From Anaerolineales bacterium (GTDB lineage Bacteria; Chloroflexota; Anaerolineae; Anaerolineales; UBA11579), in the NCBI GenBank assembly GCA_019454165.1, contig CP075367.1, positions 1,962,805 to 2,026,804 on the forward strand: a DNA stretch of 64,000 bases. The letters are read 5' to 3'. Each line of letters begins with the position of its first letter. Within the stretch, counting starts at the first letter, position 1. Under the pieces are notes generated by a model, which saw only the letters and a list, made by a program, of their open reading frames with translations, did not search any database and had not been told where the DNA came from. Made by a program: the position numbers and the translations under genes. Below are positions 42,439-51,093 of this stretch, piece after piece.

Positions 42439-43352
42439 CGCACGACCATCACGACCACAGCCATCATCACCATCACGGCTCAACCCAGAACATTCGCACT
42501 GCATTCCTGCTCAATCTGGGCTTCGCGGTGGCCGAGATCATTGGCGGGCTGCTGACCAACAGTCTGGCCATCCTCACGGATGCTTTGCATGACTTCGGCG
42601 ACGCCATGTCGCTGGGGATGGGCTGGTATCTGGAGAAGTATTCTCGCAAAGAAGAAGACGCTCAATACAGCTACGGCTACCGGCGCTTCTCCCTGCTGAG
42701 TGCGCTCATCAACACCATCATTCTGGTGGTGGGCAGTACGCTGATCCTGTTCCAGGCCGTGCCGCGCCTGCTCAACCCGGAGCAGACCCACGCGCCCGGC
42801 ATGGCCCTGATGGCCGTGCTGGGCATCGCCATCAACGGCGTGGCCGCGCTGCGCCTGAAGAACGAAGAGTCGATGAATGCACGCGTCATCTCCTGGCATT
42901 TGATCGAAGATGTGCTGGGCTGGGCAGCCGTGCTGATCGCCAGTATCGTGATGATGCTGGTGGACGCCCCCATCCTCGACCCGATCCTGTCTATTCTTAT
43001 CTCGCTATACATCCTGTACAACGTGGTGCGCAACCTGGGCAAGACGGTCAAGCTGTTCCTGCAGGCGGTGCCGGAGCAGATCAACCTGGATGAGATCAGC
43101 AAGCAGGTGCAAGCGCTGCCGGGTGTGCTGTCAACCCACCATCTGCATGCCTGGTCACTGGAAGGCGAGAGCCATGTCCTGACCCTGCACGTGATGGTGA
43201 ATGAGAACACCGAGCGCGGCGCGGTGATGGCGCTGCGCAACCAGATCCGCGAGCTGCTGAAGAACCACAACCTGGTGCACACCACGATCGAGATCGAATA
43301 CGGGCTGAATGACTGCATGAACGCTCAGGAAGCCCACGCGCACGCCCACTAG
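42435..43352 (+). CDS. CDF-family cation efflux protein
   Basis: A 305-residue protein with a His-rich N-terminus (HDHHDHSHHHHH), about six membrane helices with the transport site DALHDFGD near 53 and HLIEDVLGW near 156, and a C-terminal cytoplasmic domain. A second HAHAH end follows. It exports Zn, Co, Fe or Mn in exchange for protons. Coupled to the DtxR-type gene. Confidence 0.92.
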   Translation: MTHDHHDHSHHHHHGSTQNIRTAFLLNLGFAVAEIIGGLLTNSLAILTDALHDFGDAMSLGMGWYLEKYSRKEEDAQYSYGYRRFSLLSALINTIILVVGSTLILFQAVPRLLNPEQTHAPGMALMAVLGIAINGVAALRLKNEESMNARVISWHLIEDVLGWAAVLIASIVMMLVDAPILDPILSILISLYILYNVVRNLGKTVKLFLQAVPEQINLDEISKQVQALPGVLSTHHLHAWSLEGESHVLTLHVMVNENTERGAVMALRNQIRELLKNHNLVHTTIEIEYGLNDCMNAQEAHAHAH

Positions 43353-43387
43353 CGGCGCCAGCTGCCTGGCCGAAGCCGAGTAGAATT

Positions 43388-43420
43388 AGATATTAGGCCG
43401 CAGAGTGCGGCCTGATATCT
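43388..43420. other. Long hairpin after the CDF gene
   Basis: A 15-bp stem (AGATATTAGGCCGCA with TGCGGCCTGATATCT, one wobble, loop GAG). There is no U-run, so termination is unproven; it lies 16 bases before the GT4 start and may limit readthrough or block its start. Confidence 0.55.
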
Positions 43421-43436
43421 ATAAAGCGGCCCGCCC

Positions 43437-44612
43437 ATGCGAATTGCCTATTTCACCGAAACCTTTCTGCCCAAAATTGACGGCATTGTCATTACGCTGA
43501 TGCAACTGTTTGATCATTTGCAGGCGGAGGGGCATGAGAGCATGCTGTTCGCCCCGAGTGGCTCGATCGAGCATTATGCCGCCACGCCGATCTCACGCCA
43601 TCGCAGCATGAAGACCCCGTTCTACCCTGAGTTGCGCATCGCTACCCCGGTGGCCCGCGTGGAGAAGAAGGTGCTGGCGTTCAAGCCAGACCTGATCCAC
43701 CTGGTCAACCCCACCTCGCTGGGCATCGCCGGGCTGCGGGTGGCGCTGAAGCATTCGATCCCGGTGGTGGCTTCGTACCAGACGGATGTCTCCGGCTTTG
43801 CGCGGCGCTGGAAGATGGGCGTGGTGTCTGAGCCGGTGTTCCAGTTCTACAAGTTCATTCACAACCGGGCGGATATCAACTTGGTGCCCTCCAACTTCAC
43901 CCGCAAGCAGTTGGTATCCAAAGGGTTCAAACGGCTGACGGTATGGCCCGGCGGGGTTGACCTGGAGCGCTTCTCCCCCAAGAAGCGCATGGCCAAGTGG
44001 CGCAAGAAGCTGACCGGCGGCGAAGAGGACAAGGTGCTGGCGCTGTTCGTCAGCCGGCTGTCCCGCGAGAAGCGGGTGGACCTGCTGCTACCGATCGCGC
44101 GGGATATTCCCGGGCTGCGCCTGGCGATCGTGGGCGACGGGCCAGACCGCAAACGGCTGGAGCGCGTGTTCAAGGACACGCCCACGGTGTTCACCGGCTA
44201 CCTGCGCGGCGAGAACCTGGCCCAGGCCTATGCGGCCGGCGACCTGTTCGTGTTCACGGGCGCGGAAGAGACCTACGGCAACGTAGTGGTGGAAGCGATG
44301 GCCTCGGGCCTGCCGGTGATCGCTCCCAACTCGGGCGGCGTGGTAGACCTCGTCGACAATGGCAAGACCGGCCTGCAATACCCTTCGGAGAGCCCGGAGC
44401 GCTTGTTCAAGGCAGTCAAGAAGCTGGCCAGCGACCCCGCCCTCCTGAAGCAGATGGGCAAAGCCGGTTACAAGAAGGCCCAAACGCAGAGCTGGCAAAA
44501 CTCGTTCGATACGCTGTTCGCGCAGTACGAGAAAGCGCTCAAGCTGCCGCGCCGCGCGCCGCGCGATATGGTGGACTTCCACCTGCCCAGCATCCGCCGC
44601 CCGCGCAAGTAG
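43437..44612 (+). CDS. GT4 glycosyltransferase
   Basis: A 391-residue GT-B enzyme with MRIAYFTETFLPKIDGIV at the start, a central VPSNFTRKQL, and the nucleotide-sugar site GAEETYGNVVVEAMASGLPVI near 280. It resembles GDP-mannose- or UDP-sugar-dependent glycosyltransferases acting on lipids. No membrane helix is seen. The HAD gene follows 17 bases later. Confidence 0.88.
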   Translation: MRIAYFTETFLPKIDGIVITLMQLFDHLQAEGHESMLFAPSGSIEHYAATPISRHRSMKTPFYPELRIATPVARVEKKVLAFKPDLIHLVNPTSLGIAGLRVALKHSIPVVASYQTDVSGFARRWKMGVVSEPVFQFYKFIHNRADINLVPSNFTRKQLVSKGFKRLTVWPGGVDLERFSPKKRMAKWRKKLTGGEEDKVLALFVSRLSREKRVDLLLPIARDIPGLRLAIVGDGPDRKRLERVFKDTPTVFTGYLRGENLAQAYAAGDLFVFTGAEETYGNVVVEAMASGLPVIAPNSGGVVDLVDNGKTGLQYPSESPERLFKAVKKLASDPALLKQMGKAGYKKAQTQSWQNSFDTLFAQYEKALKLPRRAPRDMVDFHLPSIRRPRK

Positions 44613-44629
44613 CGCCCTCCTCCCCTGCT

Positions 44630-45280
44630 ATGTTCATTCGCACGATCTTCTTTGACCTGGACGATACGCTGTATCCCAAAGACAGCGGGGTGTGGCAGGC
44701 GATGCGCGGGCGGATTGCCCAGTACATGCACGAGGTGGTCGGCATCCCCGAAGCCGAAGTGCCGGCGGTGCGCGAGCTCTACCTGAAAACATACGGCACT
44801 TCGCTGCGCGGGCTGCAGACCCACTACACCATCGATGCCGAAGCCTATTTGCACTATACGCACGACATTGCCATCGAGCAACTGATCGCCCCCAACCCGG
44901 CCCTGGACAGCATGCTGGCCCAGCTTCCGCAGGCCAAGTACATCTTCACCAACTCGGCCAGCTTTCACGCCGAGCGGGTGCTGAAGGCGCTGGGGATCGA
45001 GCAGCACTTCGCCGGCATTATTGACGTGCGCGAAATGCAGTTCCACAGCAAGCCTGACCCGCTGGCCTACCAGCTGGCCTTCGAGCGCAGCGGGACTGCG
45101 GCGGGTGAGGCGCTGTTCGTGGATGATATGCCGGTTAACCTGGCGGCCGCCAAGCGGCTGGGCGCCTTCACGGCGCTGGCCGGCAGCCCTGAGCCCGATC
45201 CGGCCGCAGACGTGAGCGTGCTGCACATCGAGCAGCTGACGGAGGCTTTGCCCGCGCTGGTAAAATTGCCGCATGGGTGA
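44630..45280 (+). CDS. HAD hydrolase, pyrimidine 5'-nucleotidase-like
   Basis: A 216-residue HAD enzyme with motif I FFDLDDTLYP near residue 7, motif II FTNSAS, the Lys in HSKPDPLAYQ and motif IV LFVDDMPVNL. The short cap and sequence order recall SDT1-type pyrimidine 5'-nucleotidases, though the substrate is only a guess. Its stop overlaps the next small gene by eight bases. Confidence 0.85.
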   Translation: MFIRTIFFDLDDTLYPKDSGVWQAMRGRIAQYMHEVVGIPEAEVPAVRELYLKTYGTSLRGLQTHYTIDAEAYLHYTHDIAIEQLIAPNPALDSMLAQLPQAKYIFTNSASFHAERVLKALGIEQHFAGIIDVREMQFHSKPDPLAYQLAFERSGTAAGEALFVDDMPVNLAAAKRLGAFTALAGSPEPDPAADVSVLHIEQLTEALPALVKLPHG

Positions 45281-45488
45281 GCGCGCCATCGTCATCATTT
45301 GCCTGACGCTGTTCGTAGCCGTGGGCATTCTGGCTGTGTTGTACGCCGGGGCACGGCGCGGCAACGCCATCGGCCAGATCGAGATCGCCAAAAAGATCGT
45401 CAAAGACGCCCGAGACCCGTGGAAACCGGGTGACGAAGATATGGAAGAGCTGGCCAAGAAGGTAGAGGCCTTGAAGAAAAAAGAGTGA
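45273..45488 (+). CDS. 71-residue single-helix membrane protein
   Basis: One hydrophobic helix at residues 5-26, then a charged, helical C-terminal part ending EELAKKVEALKKKE. It begins with ATG inside the HAD gene. No family recognised. It might be a small membrane anchor. Confidence 0.65.
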   Translation: MGERAIVIICLTLFVAVGILAVLYAGARRGNAIGQIEIAKKIVKDARDPWKPGDEDMEELAKKVEALKKKE

Positions 45489-45572
45489 AATGTTTATACC
45501 GCTCTAATCCGCCCGTGATACGCTTACTCAAATTGATACCTTTATTCGCCATCCCTAGAACGGACCCTTGTC

Positions 45573-47051
45573 ATGAAATCAAATAAACCGCTTGTCGCCA
45601 TCCTTGTGGCTTTGATTCTGGTTGCCATGTGCGCCTGTGTTTCCAGTGTTGCGCTGTTTGGCTGGACCCTGCGAGACGAGATCGCCCAGGTGATCAACGA
45701 CCCGCAATCGCTGCTGGAGACCAGCAGCCCCACCACCCAGGAACCCGAGGTACAGACGCCGATCGGTTCCAGCGTAGATCTGGGCCGTCTGTTCCAGCCC
45801 GTGTGGGAAGTCAACGACATTCTCCACCAGGACTTTTACGACCAGCCGGTCAACGACAGCTTGTATGCCCAAGGGGCGCACGACGGGCTGAAAGCCAGCC
45901 TGGACGCGCTGGAAGTGAACCTGGCTGACCTGACGGCCGCGGCCGACGCACCCAGCGCCGCCCAACTGGCGGACGAAGCCAATACGCCGGATGAACTGTA
46001 CGACGCCATGCTGCCCTTCTGGGAGACCTGGCGCCGGGTGCAATACAGCGGCGTGGAGCTCGACACCAGCTACGAACAACTGATGCGCGATGCGCTGCAC
46101 GGTGCGGTGGCCGCCATGGGCGACCAGCACACCGGCTTCATGGACCCGGTGCAGCTGCGCCAGGCTGACCTGGAGCTGCAGGGCAACTATGAAGGCATTG
46201 GCGCCTGGGTGGACACCGGCGGCGAGTACGTAATCATCATTGCGCCGATGGAAGGCTCGCCCGCCGAGGCGGCCGGCCTTCGCCCCGGCGACCAGGTGTT
46301 GGCCATCGACGGCGAGGATATGAGCAAGATCGACAGCTCGCTGGCGGTCAACCGCATCCTCGGCCCGGCGGGATCGCCGGTAACGCTGACGATCGGCCGC
46401 GAGGGCGAGGAACCCTTTGACGTCACCATCATCCGCAGCCGCATCATTGTGCCCAGCGTCGAAAGCGAGATGCTGGACGGCAACATTGCCTATGTGCAGC
46501 TGTTCACCTTCGGGGCCGACTCAGGCCGCGATATGCGCCTGGCCCTGGAAGAGCTGCTGGCGCAGAACCCGACCGGCCTGATCGTCGACCTGCGCAACAA
46601 CGGCGGCGGCTACCTGGACACGGCGGTCGAGATCACCTCTGAATTTTTGGCGGACGGCATCGTGCTGCTGGAAGACTACAACGATGGCTCCCGCTACACC
46701 TTTGAAGTACAGGATGGCGGGGTCGCCACTACGATCCCCATGGTGGTGCTGGTGAACGGCGGCTCGGCCTCGGCGTCAGAGATCCTGGCCGGCGCCCTGC
46801 AGGATTACGGGCGCGCTTCACTGGTAGGCGAGACCACCTTCGGCAAGGGCTCGGTGCAGATCACGCGCATGCTCTCGGATGACCAGGGCGCGCTGCGCGT
46901 CACGATCGCCCGTTGGCTGACGCCGGAGGGGCGCCAGATCCACGGCCTGGGCCTGGAGCCGGACTATGCCGTGCTGCTGACCCAGGAAGATGTGGATGCC
47001 CAACGGGATCCACAACTGGACGAGGCCATCCGCCTGCTTGGCGGTAACTAA
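45573..47051 (+). CDS. S41-family C-terminal processing peptidase
   Basis: A 492-residue protein with an N-terminal signal or anchor helix (residues 7-30), a helical domain with GAVAAMGDQHTGFMD, a PDZ domain (APMEGSPAEAAGLRPGDQVLAIDGEDM), and the catalytic part: GLIVDLRNNGGGYLDTAVEI, the serine motif NGGSASASEIL near residue 394 and the Lys in GETTFGKGSVQ. It cuts exported proteins near the C-terminus outside the cell membrane. A second S41 protein is encoded at 10486. Confidence 0.93.
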   Translation: MKSNKPLVAILVALILVAMCACVSSVALFGWTLRDEIAQVINDPQSLLETSSPTTQEPEVQTPIGSSVDLGRLFQPVWEVNDILHQDFYDQPVNDSLYAQGAHDGLKASLDALEVNLADLTAAADAPSAAQLADEANTPDELYDAMLPFWETWRRVQYSGVELDTSYEQLMRDALHGAVAAMGDQHTGFMDPVQLRQADLELQGNYEGIGAWVDTGGEYVIIIAPMEGSPAEAAGLRPGDQVLAIDGEDMSKIDSSLAVNRILGPAGSPVTLTIGREGEEPFDVTIIRSRIIVPSVESEMLDGNIAYVQLFTFGADSGRDMRLALEELLAQNPTGLIVDLRNNGGGYLDTAVEITSEFLADGIVLLEDYNDGSRYTFEVQDGGVATTIPMVVLVNGGSASASEILAGALQDYGRASLVGETTFGKGSVQITRMLSDDQGALRVTIARWLTPEGRQIHGLGLEPDYAVLLTQEDVDAQRDPQLDEAIRLLGGN

Positions 47052-47075
47052 GGCCCGCTGAACACAGGAGGATAG

Positions 47076-47768
47076 ATGTTCTTTAACTCAGACTATTTGA
47101 TCTTCATGGTGCCAGGCTTCATCGTCATGATGCTGGCCCAGTGGTATGTCAACTCCGCCTACAGCCGCTGGAGCCGGGTCGCCGGCCGCAGCGGGCTGAC
47201 CGGCGCCCAGGCGGCCCAGAAGCTGGCCCAGCGCGGCGGCTTGAACGTGAGCATTGAGCAGGTGGCCGGCCGCCTGAGCGACCACTACGACCCGCGCGCC
47301 AAGGCCCTGCGCCTCTCGCAGGGCGTGGCGCAAAGCCCCTCGGTGGCTGCGCTGGCGATCGCCGCCCATGAGCTGGGCCACGCCATGCAAGACAAGGAAG
47401 ACTACGGGCCGCTGCGCCTGCGGGCCGCCCTGGTGCCGATGGTCAACATCGGCTCGTGGCTGGGCTGGATCCTGCTGATGGCGGGCTTTGCGCTCAACTT
47501 CACCGAGCTGGCCTGGCTGGGCGTGATCGTGTTCGCCGGCGGTGCAGTGTTCGCACTGGCAACCCTGCCGGTCGAGCTCGACGCCTCGGCGCGGGCACGC
47601 CGCCTGCTAGCCGACTCAGGCATCATCACCAGCCAGGAAGAGCAGTCCGGCGTGAACAATGTGCTCAACGCCGCCGCGCTCACCTATGTGGCCGCGCTGT
47701 TTACGGCGGTGATGCAGCTGCTGTACTATGCCTCGCTGGTCATGGGCATGGGACGCCGCAACAGCTAG
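47076..47768 (+). CDS. YugP-type neutral zinc metallopeptidase
   Basis: A 230-residue membrane protein with HELGHAMQ near residue 98 and three to four hydrophobic helices; matches the YugP family, including DHYDPRAKALRLS. The function is poorly known. AGGAGG precedes the ATG. It follows the S41 gene by 24 bases and is probably in the same operon. Confidence 0.87.
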   Translation: MFFNSDYLIFMVPGFIVMMLAQWYVNSAYSRWSRVAGRSGLTGAQAAQKLAQRGGLNVSIEQVAGRLSDHYDPRAKALRLSQGVAQSPSVAALAIAAHELGHAMQDKEDYGPLRLRAALVPMVNIGSWLGWILLMAGFALNFTELAWLGVIVFAGGAVFALATLPVELDASARARRLLADSGIITSQEEQSGVNNVLNAAALTYVAALFTAVMQLLYYASLVMGMGRRNS

Positions 47769-47784
47769 AACGCGCGCGTACACG

Positions 47785-47822
47785 AACAAAAAAACGCCGG
47801 CAGATGCCGGCGTTTTTGTTTT
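47785..47822. terminator. Bidirectional terminator after the YugP-type gene
   Basis: A stem of AAAAAACGCCGGCA against TGCCGGCGTTTTT around GA, with A-run and T-run, between convergent genes. Confidence 0.9.
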
Positions 47823-47839
47823 GTTGGCTTCGGTGAGTT

Positions 47840-48355
47840 TTAGATGCCGAATTCGCTGATGACCTGGGGTACCCAGGCGGCAATGCGGCCTTCGGTGAGG
47901 TCACGCTGGTTGTCGTCGTCGAGGGAGAGGCCCATGAACTTGCCATCCTCGAGGCCGAGCGACTCATCGAAGGTGAAGCCTTCGGTGGACATGAAGCCCA
48001 CCAGGCTGGCGCCGCGCTCGCGCACTTTGCGGCCCAGCAGGCCGATGCAGTCCTGGAAGGTGGCCGGATAGCCGCGCTGGTCACCCTGGCCGAAGACGGC
48101 AACTTTCTTGCCGGCCAGCTCAAGCGTGTCGAGCTCGTCCCAGACGTTCTTCCAGTCTTCCTGGATCTCGCCGATGTCCCAGGTTGGGATGCCGAGGACC
48201 AGGTAATCGTACTGCTCCATGCTCTTCACAGATTCGGAATACACGTTGAGGAGGTTGACCTCATGCCCGGCGGCTTGCAACAGCTTCTGAATTTGCTCAG
48301 CCGCGTTCTCAGTGTTGCCGGTGGAGGAACCAAAAAACAAACCAATCGTAGCCAT
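47840..48355 (-). CDS. Flavodoxin
   Basis: A 171-residue long-chain flavodoxin with the phosphate loop FFGSSTGNTENAAEQI at residues 7-22 and YLVLGIPTWDIGEIQEDW near 51-68, where the aromatic residues stack on FMN. It carries single electrons to reductases. Single gene. Confidence 0.95.
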   Translation of the reverse strand: MATIGLFFGSSTGNTENAAEQIQKLLQAAGHEVNLLNVYSESVKSMEQYDYLVLGIPTWDIGEIQEDWKNVWDELDTLELAGKKVAVFGQGDQRGYPATFQDCIGLLGRKVRERGASLVGFMSTEGFTFDESLGLEDGKFMGLSLDDDNQRDLTEGRIAAWVPQVISEFGI

Positions 48356-48470
48356 GCTGCTCCTGTAGATTTTTGAGAATACGGCGCTAGTGTAGGAGCG
48401 TGGCGAGCAGGAATCTAGGGCAATAGGCGAAGTCTATGTTCAACTGGTATCAAGAATTCGTCTGACAAGT

Positions 48471-48609
48471 GCGCTGCTTCGCAGCGCGGTAGAAGCTACT
48501 CGGCTCCGCCGAGTAACGCTTCTACATTGCGCAAGAAACCAGGGCCAACCCGGTTGCTTGCAGCGCGGTAGAAGCTACTCGGCTACGCCGAGTAACGCTT
48601 CTACGTTGC
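48471..48609. repeat. Two direct copies of a 50-bp nested-palindrome repeat
   Basis: Copies at 48481-48530 and 48560-48609 differ at two positions. Each has arms GTAGAAGC/GCTTCTAC enclosing TACTCGGC/GCCGAGTA. The first is preceded by GCGCTGCTTCGCAGCGCGG, also present near 37848. They lie between the flavodoxin gene and the terminator of the epimerase operon; this 369-base gap (48356-48724) holds no gene. Confidence 0.85.
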
Positions 48610-48640
48610 TCAAGTCAGCCTGGTGGTCTATCGAGGGCAA

Positions 48641-48689
48641 ACAAAAAAGGGGCGGGTCTATACGCTGCTGCGCAGCATAACCCGCCCCT
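48641..48689 (-). terminator. Terminator of the adenosine deaminase-epimerase unit
   Basis: GGGGCGGGT at 48649-48657 pairs with ACCCGCCCC at 48680-48688, with an inner GCTGC/GCAGC hairpin; on the minus strand it is followed by TTTTTTGTTT. A very similar palindrome occurs at 52264-52300. Confidence 0.75.
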
Positions 48690-48724
48690 CCTGATTACTG
48701 TTCACTGCCCCCTGCTCCCTGTCA

Positions 48725-49651
48725 TTACTTCTCCAACAAGTTGTGCAGCGCAGGCTCCAGGTCTGGATACTTGAAAGTGAAGCCGGCCTGCTGCAGTGCG
48801 GTGGGCACGGCGTTCTGCCCGTCGAGCACGACGGTGGAGACTTCGCCCAGGGCCAGCTGCATGGCGAAGCGCGGCGTGGGCAGCCAGCTGGGGCGGCGCA
48901 GGACGCGGCCCAGCGCGGCGGCGAACTGGCGGTTGGGCACCGGCTGCGGCGCGGAGACGTTGAAGACGCCGCGGGCCTTGTCGTTCTCAAGTAGGAAGGC
49001 CAGCGCGGCGATGTAATCTTCGATATGGATCCAGGGATAGTACTGGCGGCCGTCGCCGAACCAGCCGCCCGCGAACAGGCGGAAGGGCAAGACCAGCAGC
49101 GGCATCGCCCCGCCCTGCATGGTGAGCGGCAGGCCGGTGCGCAGCACCACGCGGCGCACGCCCAGCGCCTCAGCCTCCTGCGTGCTGGCCTCCCACTGCT
49201 GGCAGACCGAGGCCAGGAAGTCTGCCCCCGGGCCGGTCTCCTCCGTGATGGGCTCGGGGCCGCGCGGGCCATAGTAGCCCACAGCCGAGGCCTGCAAGAG
49301 CGTGCGCGGCTTTTTGGGCGCGGCCCGCAGGGCTTCCATCACGGCCTGGCCGGCCTGGATGCGGCTGCTGAGGATCAGCGCTTTGCGCTTGGGCGTCCAG
49401 CGGCTGGGCAAAAAGCCCTCGCCTTTGATGCTGGCGCCGGCCAGGTTGACGATGGCGTCGGCCGCGTCGGCGAGTGGCTGCCAGCCGGCAGCCGTGCGCC
49501 CGTCCCAGCCGGCAACGGTGACGGCGGCGGGCAGGCCGGTGACGGCTTCAGGCTTGCGGCTGAGGATGGTGATCTGGTGGCCGGAGGCCAGCAGATGGCG
49601 GGTCAGGCGGCGGCCCAACAGGCCGCTGCCGCCGGTGATGAGAATGTTCAT
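48725..49651 (-). CDS. TIGR01777-family NAD-dependent epimerase
   Basis: A 308-residue SDR-type protein with the Rossmann motif NILITGGSGLLGRRLTRHL at the start and VNLAGASI and SAVGYYGPRG typical of the YfcH/SulA-like TIGR01777 family. The C-terminal DUF1731-like end is present. Reaction unknown. It starts 2 bases after the adenosine deaminase stop, so the two are one operon. Confidence 0.9.
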   Translation of the reverse strand: MNILITGGSGLLGRRLTRHLLASGHQITILSRKPEAVTGLPAAVTVAGWDGRTAAGWQPLADAADAIVNLAGASIKGEGFLPSRWTPKRKALILSSRIQAGQAVMEALRAAPKKPRTLLQASAVGYYGPRGPEPITEETGPGADFLASVCQQWEASTQEAEALGVRRVVLRTGLPLTMQGGAMPLLVLPFRLFAGGWFGDGRQYYPWIHIEDYIAALAFLLENDKARGVFNVSAPQPVPNRQFAAALGRVLRRPSWLPTPRFAMQLALGEVSTVVLDGQNAVPTALQQAGFTFKYPDLEPALHNLLEK

Positions 49652-49653
49652 TT

Positions 49654-50658
49654 CTACGCCTCCTTGGCTTGCAAAAGCTCGGCTTTGGCTGGCGGGGGCA
49701 GGAAGGCCAGCTCCAGGGCGTTGCGTTGGGCCTGGTGGATCTGCTCCAGGCTGAGGCCGGCCTGTGGGGCGGCCACGTCATACTCATACGGGAGGGTGAT
49801 GGCGCTGATGCCGGGATCGTCTGAGTTGATGGTAGCAAGGATACCCGCTTCCAGCTGGGCCTTGAGGGGGTGGGCGGCGTAGCTGGGTACGGTGCTGGTC
49901 TGGACGTTGCTGGTCAGGTTGGCCTCGATGCCGATGCGCTGCTCGGCCAGGTAGGCCACCAGGGCCGGGTCATCCATGGCCCGCACGCCGTGGCCGATGC
50001 GGGTGGCTCCCAGGTCACGCACGGCCTGCCAGATGCTCTCGGCGCCGGCCGCCTCGCCGGCGTGCACGGTAATGTGCCAGCCGGCCTCACGGGCCAGGCG
50101 GAAATGCTCCACGAACAGAGCGCCGGGGTAGCGGCCCTCGTCGCCCGCCAGGTCAAGGGCGACGAAGCGCTCACGATGGGTCAGGAGGGCGTTCAATTCT
50201 TGCATACCCTGCTCTGCCCCGAAATGGCGGCTAATGATGCCGATCAGGTTGGCTTTTACCCCGGTGTCAGCCGTGCCACGCTGCACACCGGCAGCCACCG
50301 CGGCGCAGATCTCGGCCGGGTCGAGGCCGTGGCCGCTGGCCATGAAGGCGGGGCTGAAGCGCAGTTCAATGTAGTCTATGCCTTCGGCATGAGCATCGAG
50401 GATGTTCTCGTAGGCGATGCGCTCGACGGCGTCGTAATCGACCATGACGCCGACCATCCACTGGAAGCGGGCAATGAATTCCATGATATTGGGCTGGATG
50501 TCAGCCACTTGTACATGCGGGCGCAAACTGTCCAGGTCCCAGGCGGGCAACGGCAGGTTGTGCTGACGGCCAAGATCGAGGATGGTCTGGAGACGGACGC
50601 TGCCGTCAAGATGGCGGTGCAGGTCAATGAGCGGAAGGCTGGGGTGGATGTTGGACAT
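49654..50658 (-). CDS. add: Adenosine deaminase
   Basis: A 334-residue metal-dependent deaminase with HRHLDGS near residue 14, HAGEAAGAESIW, RIGHGVRAM and TINSDDPGI, which supply the zinc ligands and catalytic residues. It turns adenosine into inosine. The ATG at 50658 is preferred over GTG at 50664. With the nucleoside-type importer at the right end of the window it could serve nucleoside salvage, though they are 10 kb apart. Confidence 0.93.
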   Translation of the reverse strand: MSNIHPSLPLIDLHRHLDGSVRLQTILDLGRQHNLPLPAWDLDSLRPHVQVADIQPNIMEFIARFQWMVGVMVDYDAVERIAYENILDAHAEGIDYIELRFSPAFMASGHGLDPAEICAAVAAGVQRGTADTGVKANLIGIISRHFGAEQGMQELNALLTHRERFVALDLAGDEGRYPGALFVEHFRLAREAGWHITVHAGEAAGAESIWQAVRDLGATRIGHGVRAMDDPALVAYLAEQRIGIEANLTSNVQTSTVPSYAAHPLKAQLEAGILATINSDDPGISAITLPYEYDVAAPQAGLSLEQIHQAQRNALELAFLPPPAKAELLQAKEA

Positions 50659-50686
50659 GAGCACATTATCCCCCGAATCATTTAAA

Positions 50687-50720
50687 CAAAGAAGCGGTGC
50701 ATAAATGCACCGCTTCTTTG
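50687..50720. terminator. Terminator of the histone-like gene
   Basis: A perfect 15-bp stem (CAAAGAAGCGGTGCA at 50687-50701 with 50706-50720, loop TAAA). It follows the histone-like gene on the minus strand; flanking A/T makes it active for that strand. Confidence 0.85.
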
Positions 50721-50738
50721 CTTTTTACGAAAGAAAAC

Positions 50739-50867
50739 CTAGCGCTTCTTGGTGGTCTTCTTCTTCGCTGCCTTCTTCACCGTCTTCTTGACGGTCTTCT
50801 TGGCCGCCTTCTTCACGGTCTTCTTGGCAACCTTCTTCTTTGCAGCTTTCTTCTTAGCAACAGCCAT
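50739..50867 (-). CDS. 42-residue lysine-rich histone H1-like peptide
   Basis: The frame reads MAVAKKKAAKKK and continues as repeats of KKTVKK and KKAAKK, ending TTKKR: over half the residues are Lys, the rest mainly Ala, Val and Thr. AAGGAG stands 10 bases before the ATG and a perfect terminator follows, so it is a real gene although very short. AAKK-type repeats bind and condense DNA in bacterial H1-like and HU-tail proteins. The strongly A/T-tracted DNA just upstream may be its own target or its promoter. A CACTCAC/GTGAGTG hairpin lies in the leader at 50889-50912. Confidence 0.85.
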   Translation of the reverse strand: MAVAKKKAAKKKVAKKTVKKAAKKTVKKTVKKAAKKKTTKKR

Positions 50868-50939
50868 GTTTCTTTCTCCTTCCGGATTGCACTCACAAGA
50901 AAAACAGTGAGTGATTTAGAAAAAGTATATGGCTTGTGA

Positions 50940-51090
50940 TGTCTAAAACGCGTGTAAAACTGCGTGCAAAAACGTGCGAAAAATGTTTACTGTGTGCAAA
51001 AAATGTAAAAAAGCGATCTTTTTGACAAAAATTTTTGCGCGCGTGAAAAAATTTTTGCTTTTTTCTTCGCAGAAAAGTTTTTTTGCGCGC
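50940..51090. other. A-tract-rich, probably curved DNA upstream of the histone-like gene
   Basis: A stretch far richer in A/T than its surroundings. Short A-runs start at about 50944, 50956, 50968, 50979, 50998 and 51007, i.e. mostly 9-12 bases apart, separated by GYGTG-like strings, followed by runs AAAAATTTTT and AAAAAATTTTT near 51026-51057. Such phasing bends DNA. No gene is present. Confidence 0.6.
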
Positions 51091-51093
51091 TGT

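Noticed and set aside
48471-48609. CRISPR array
   Set aside because: Only two copies, each strongly palindromic over its whole length, a 29-base spacer with no further repeats, and no cas genes.
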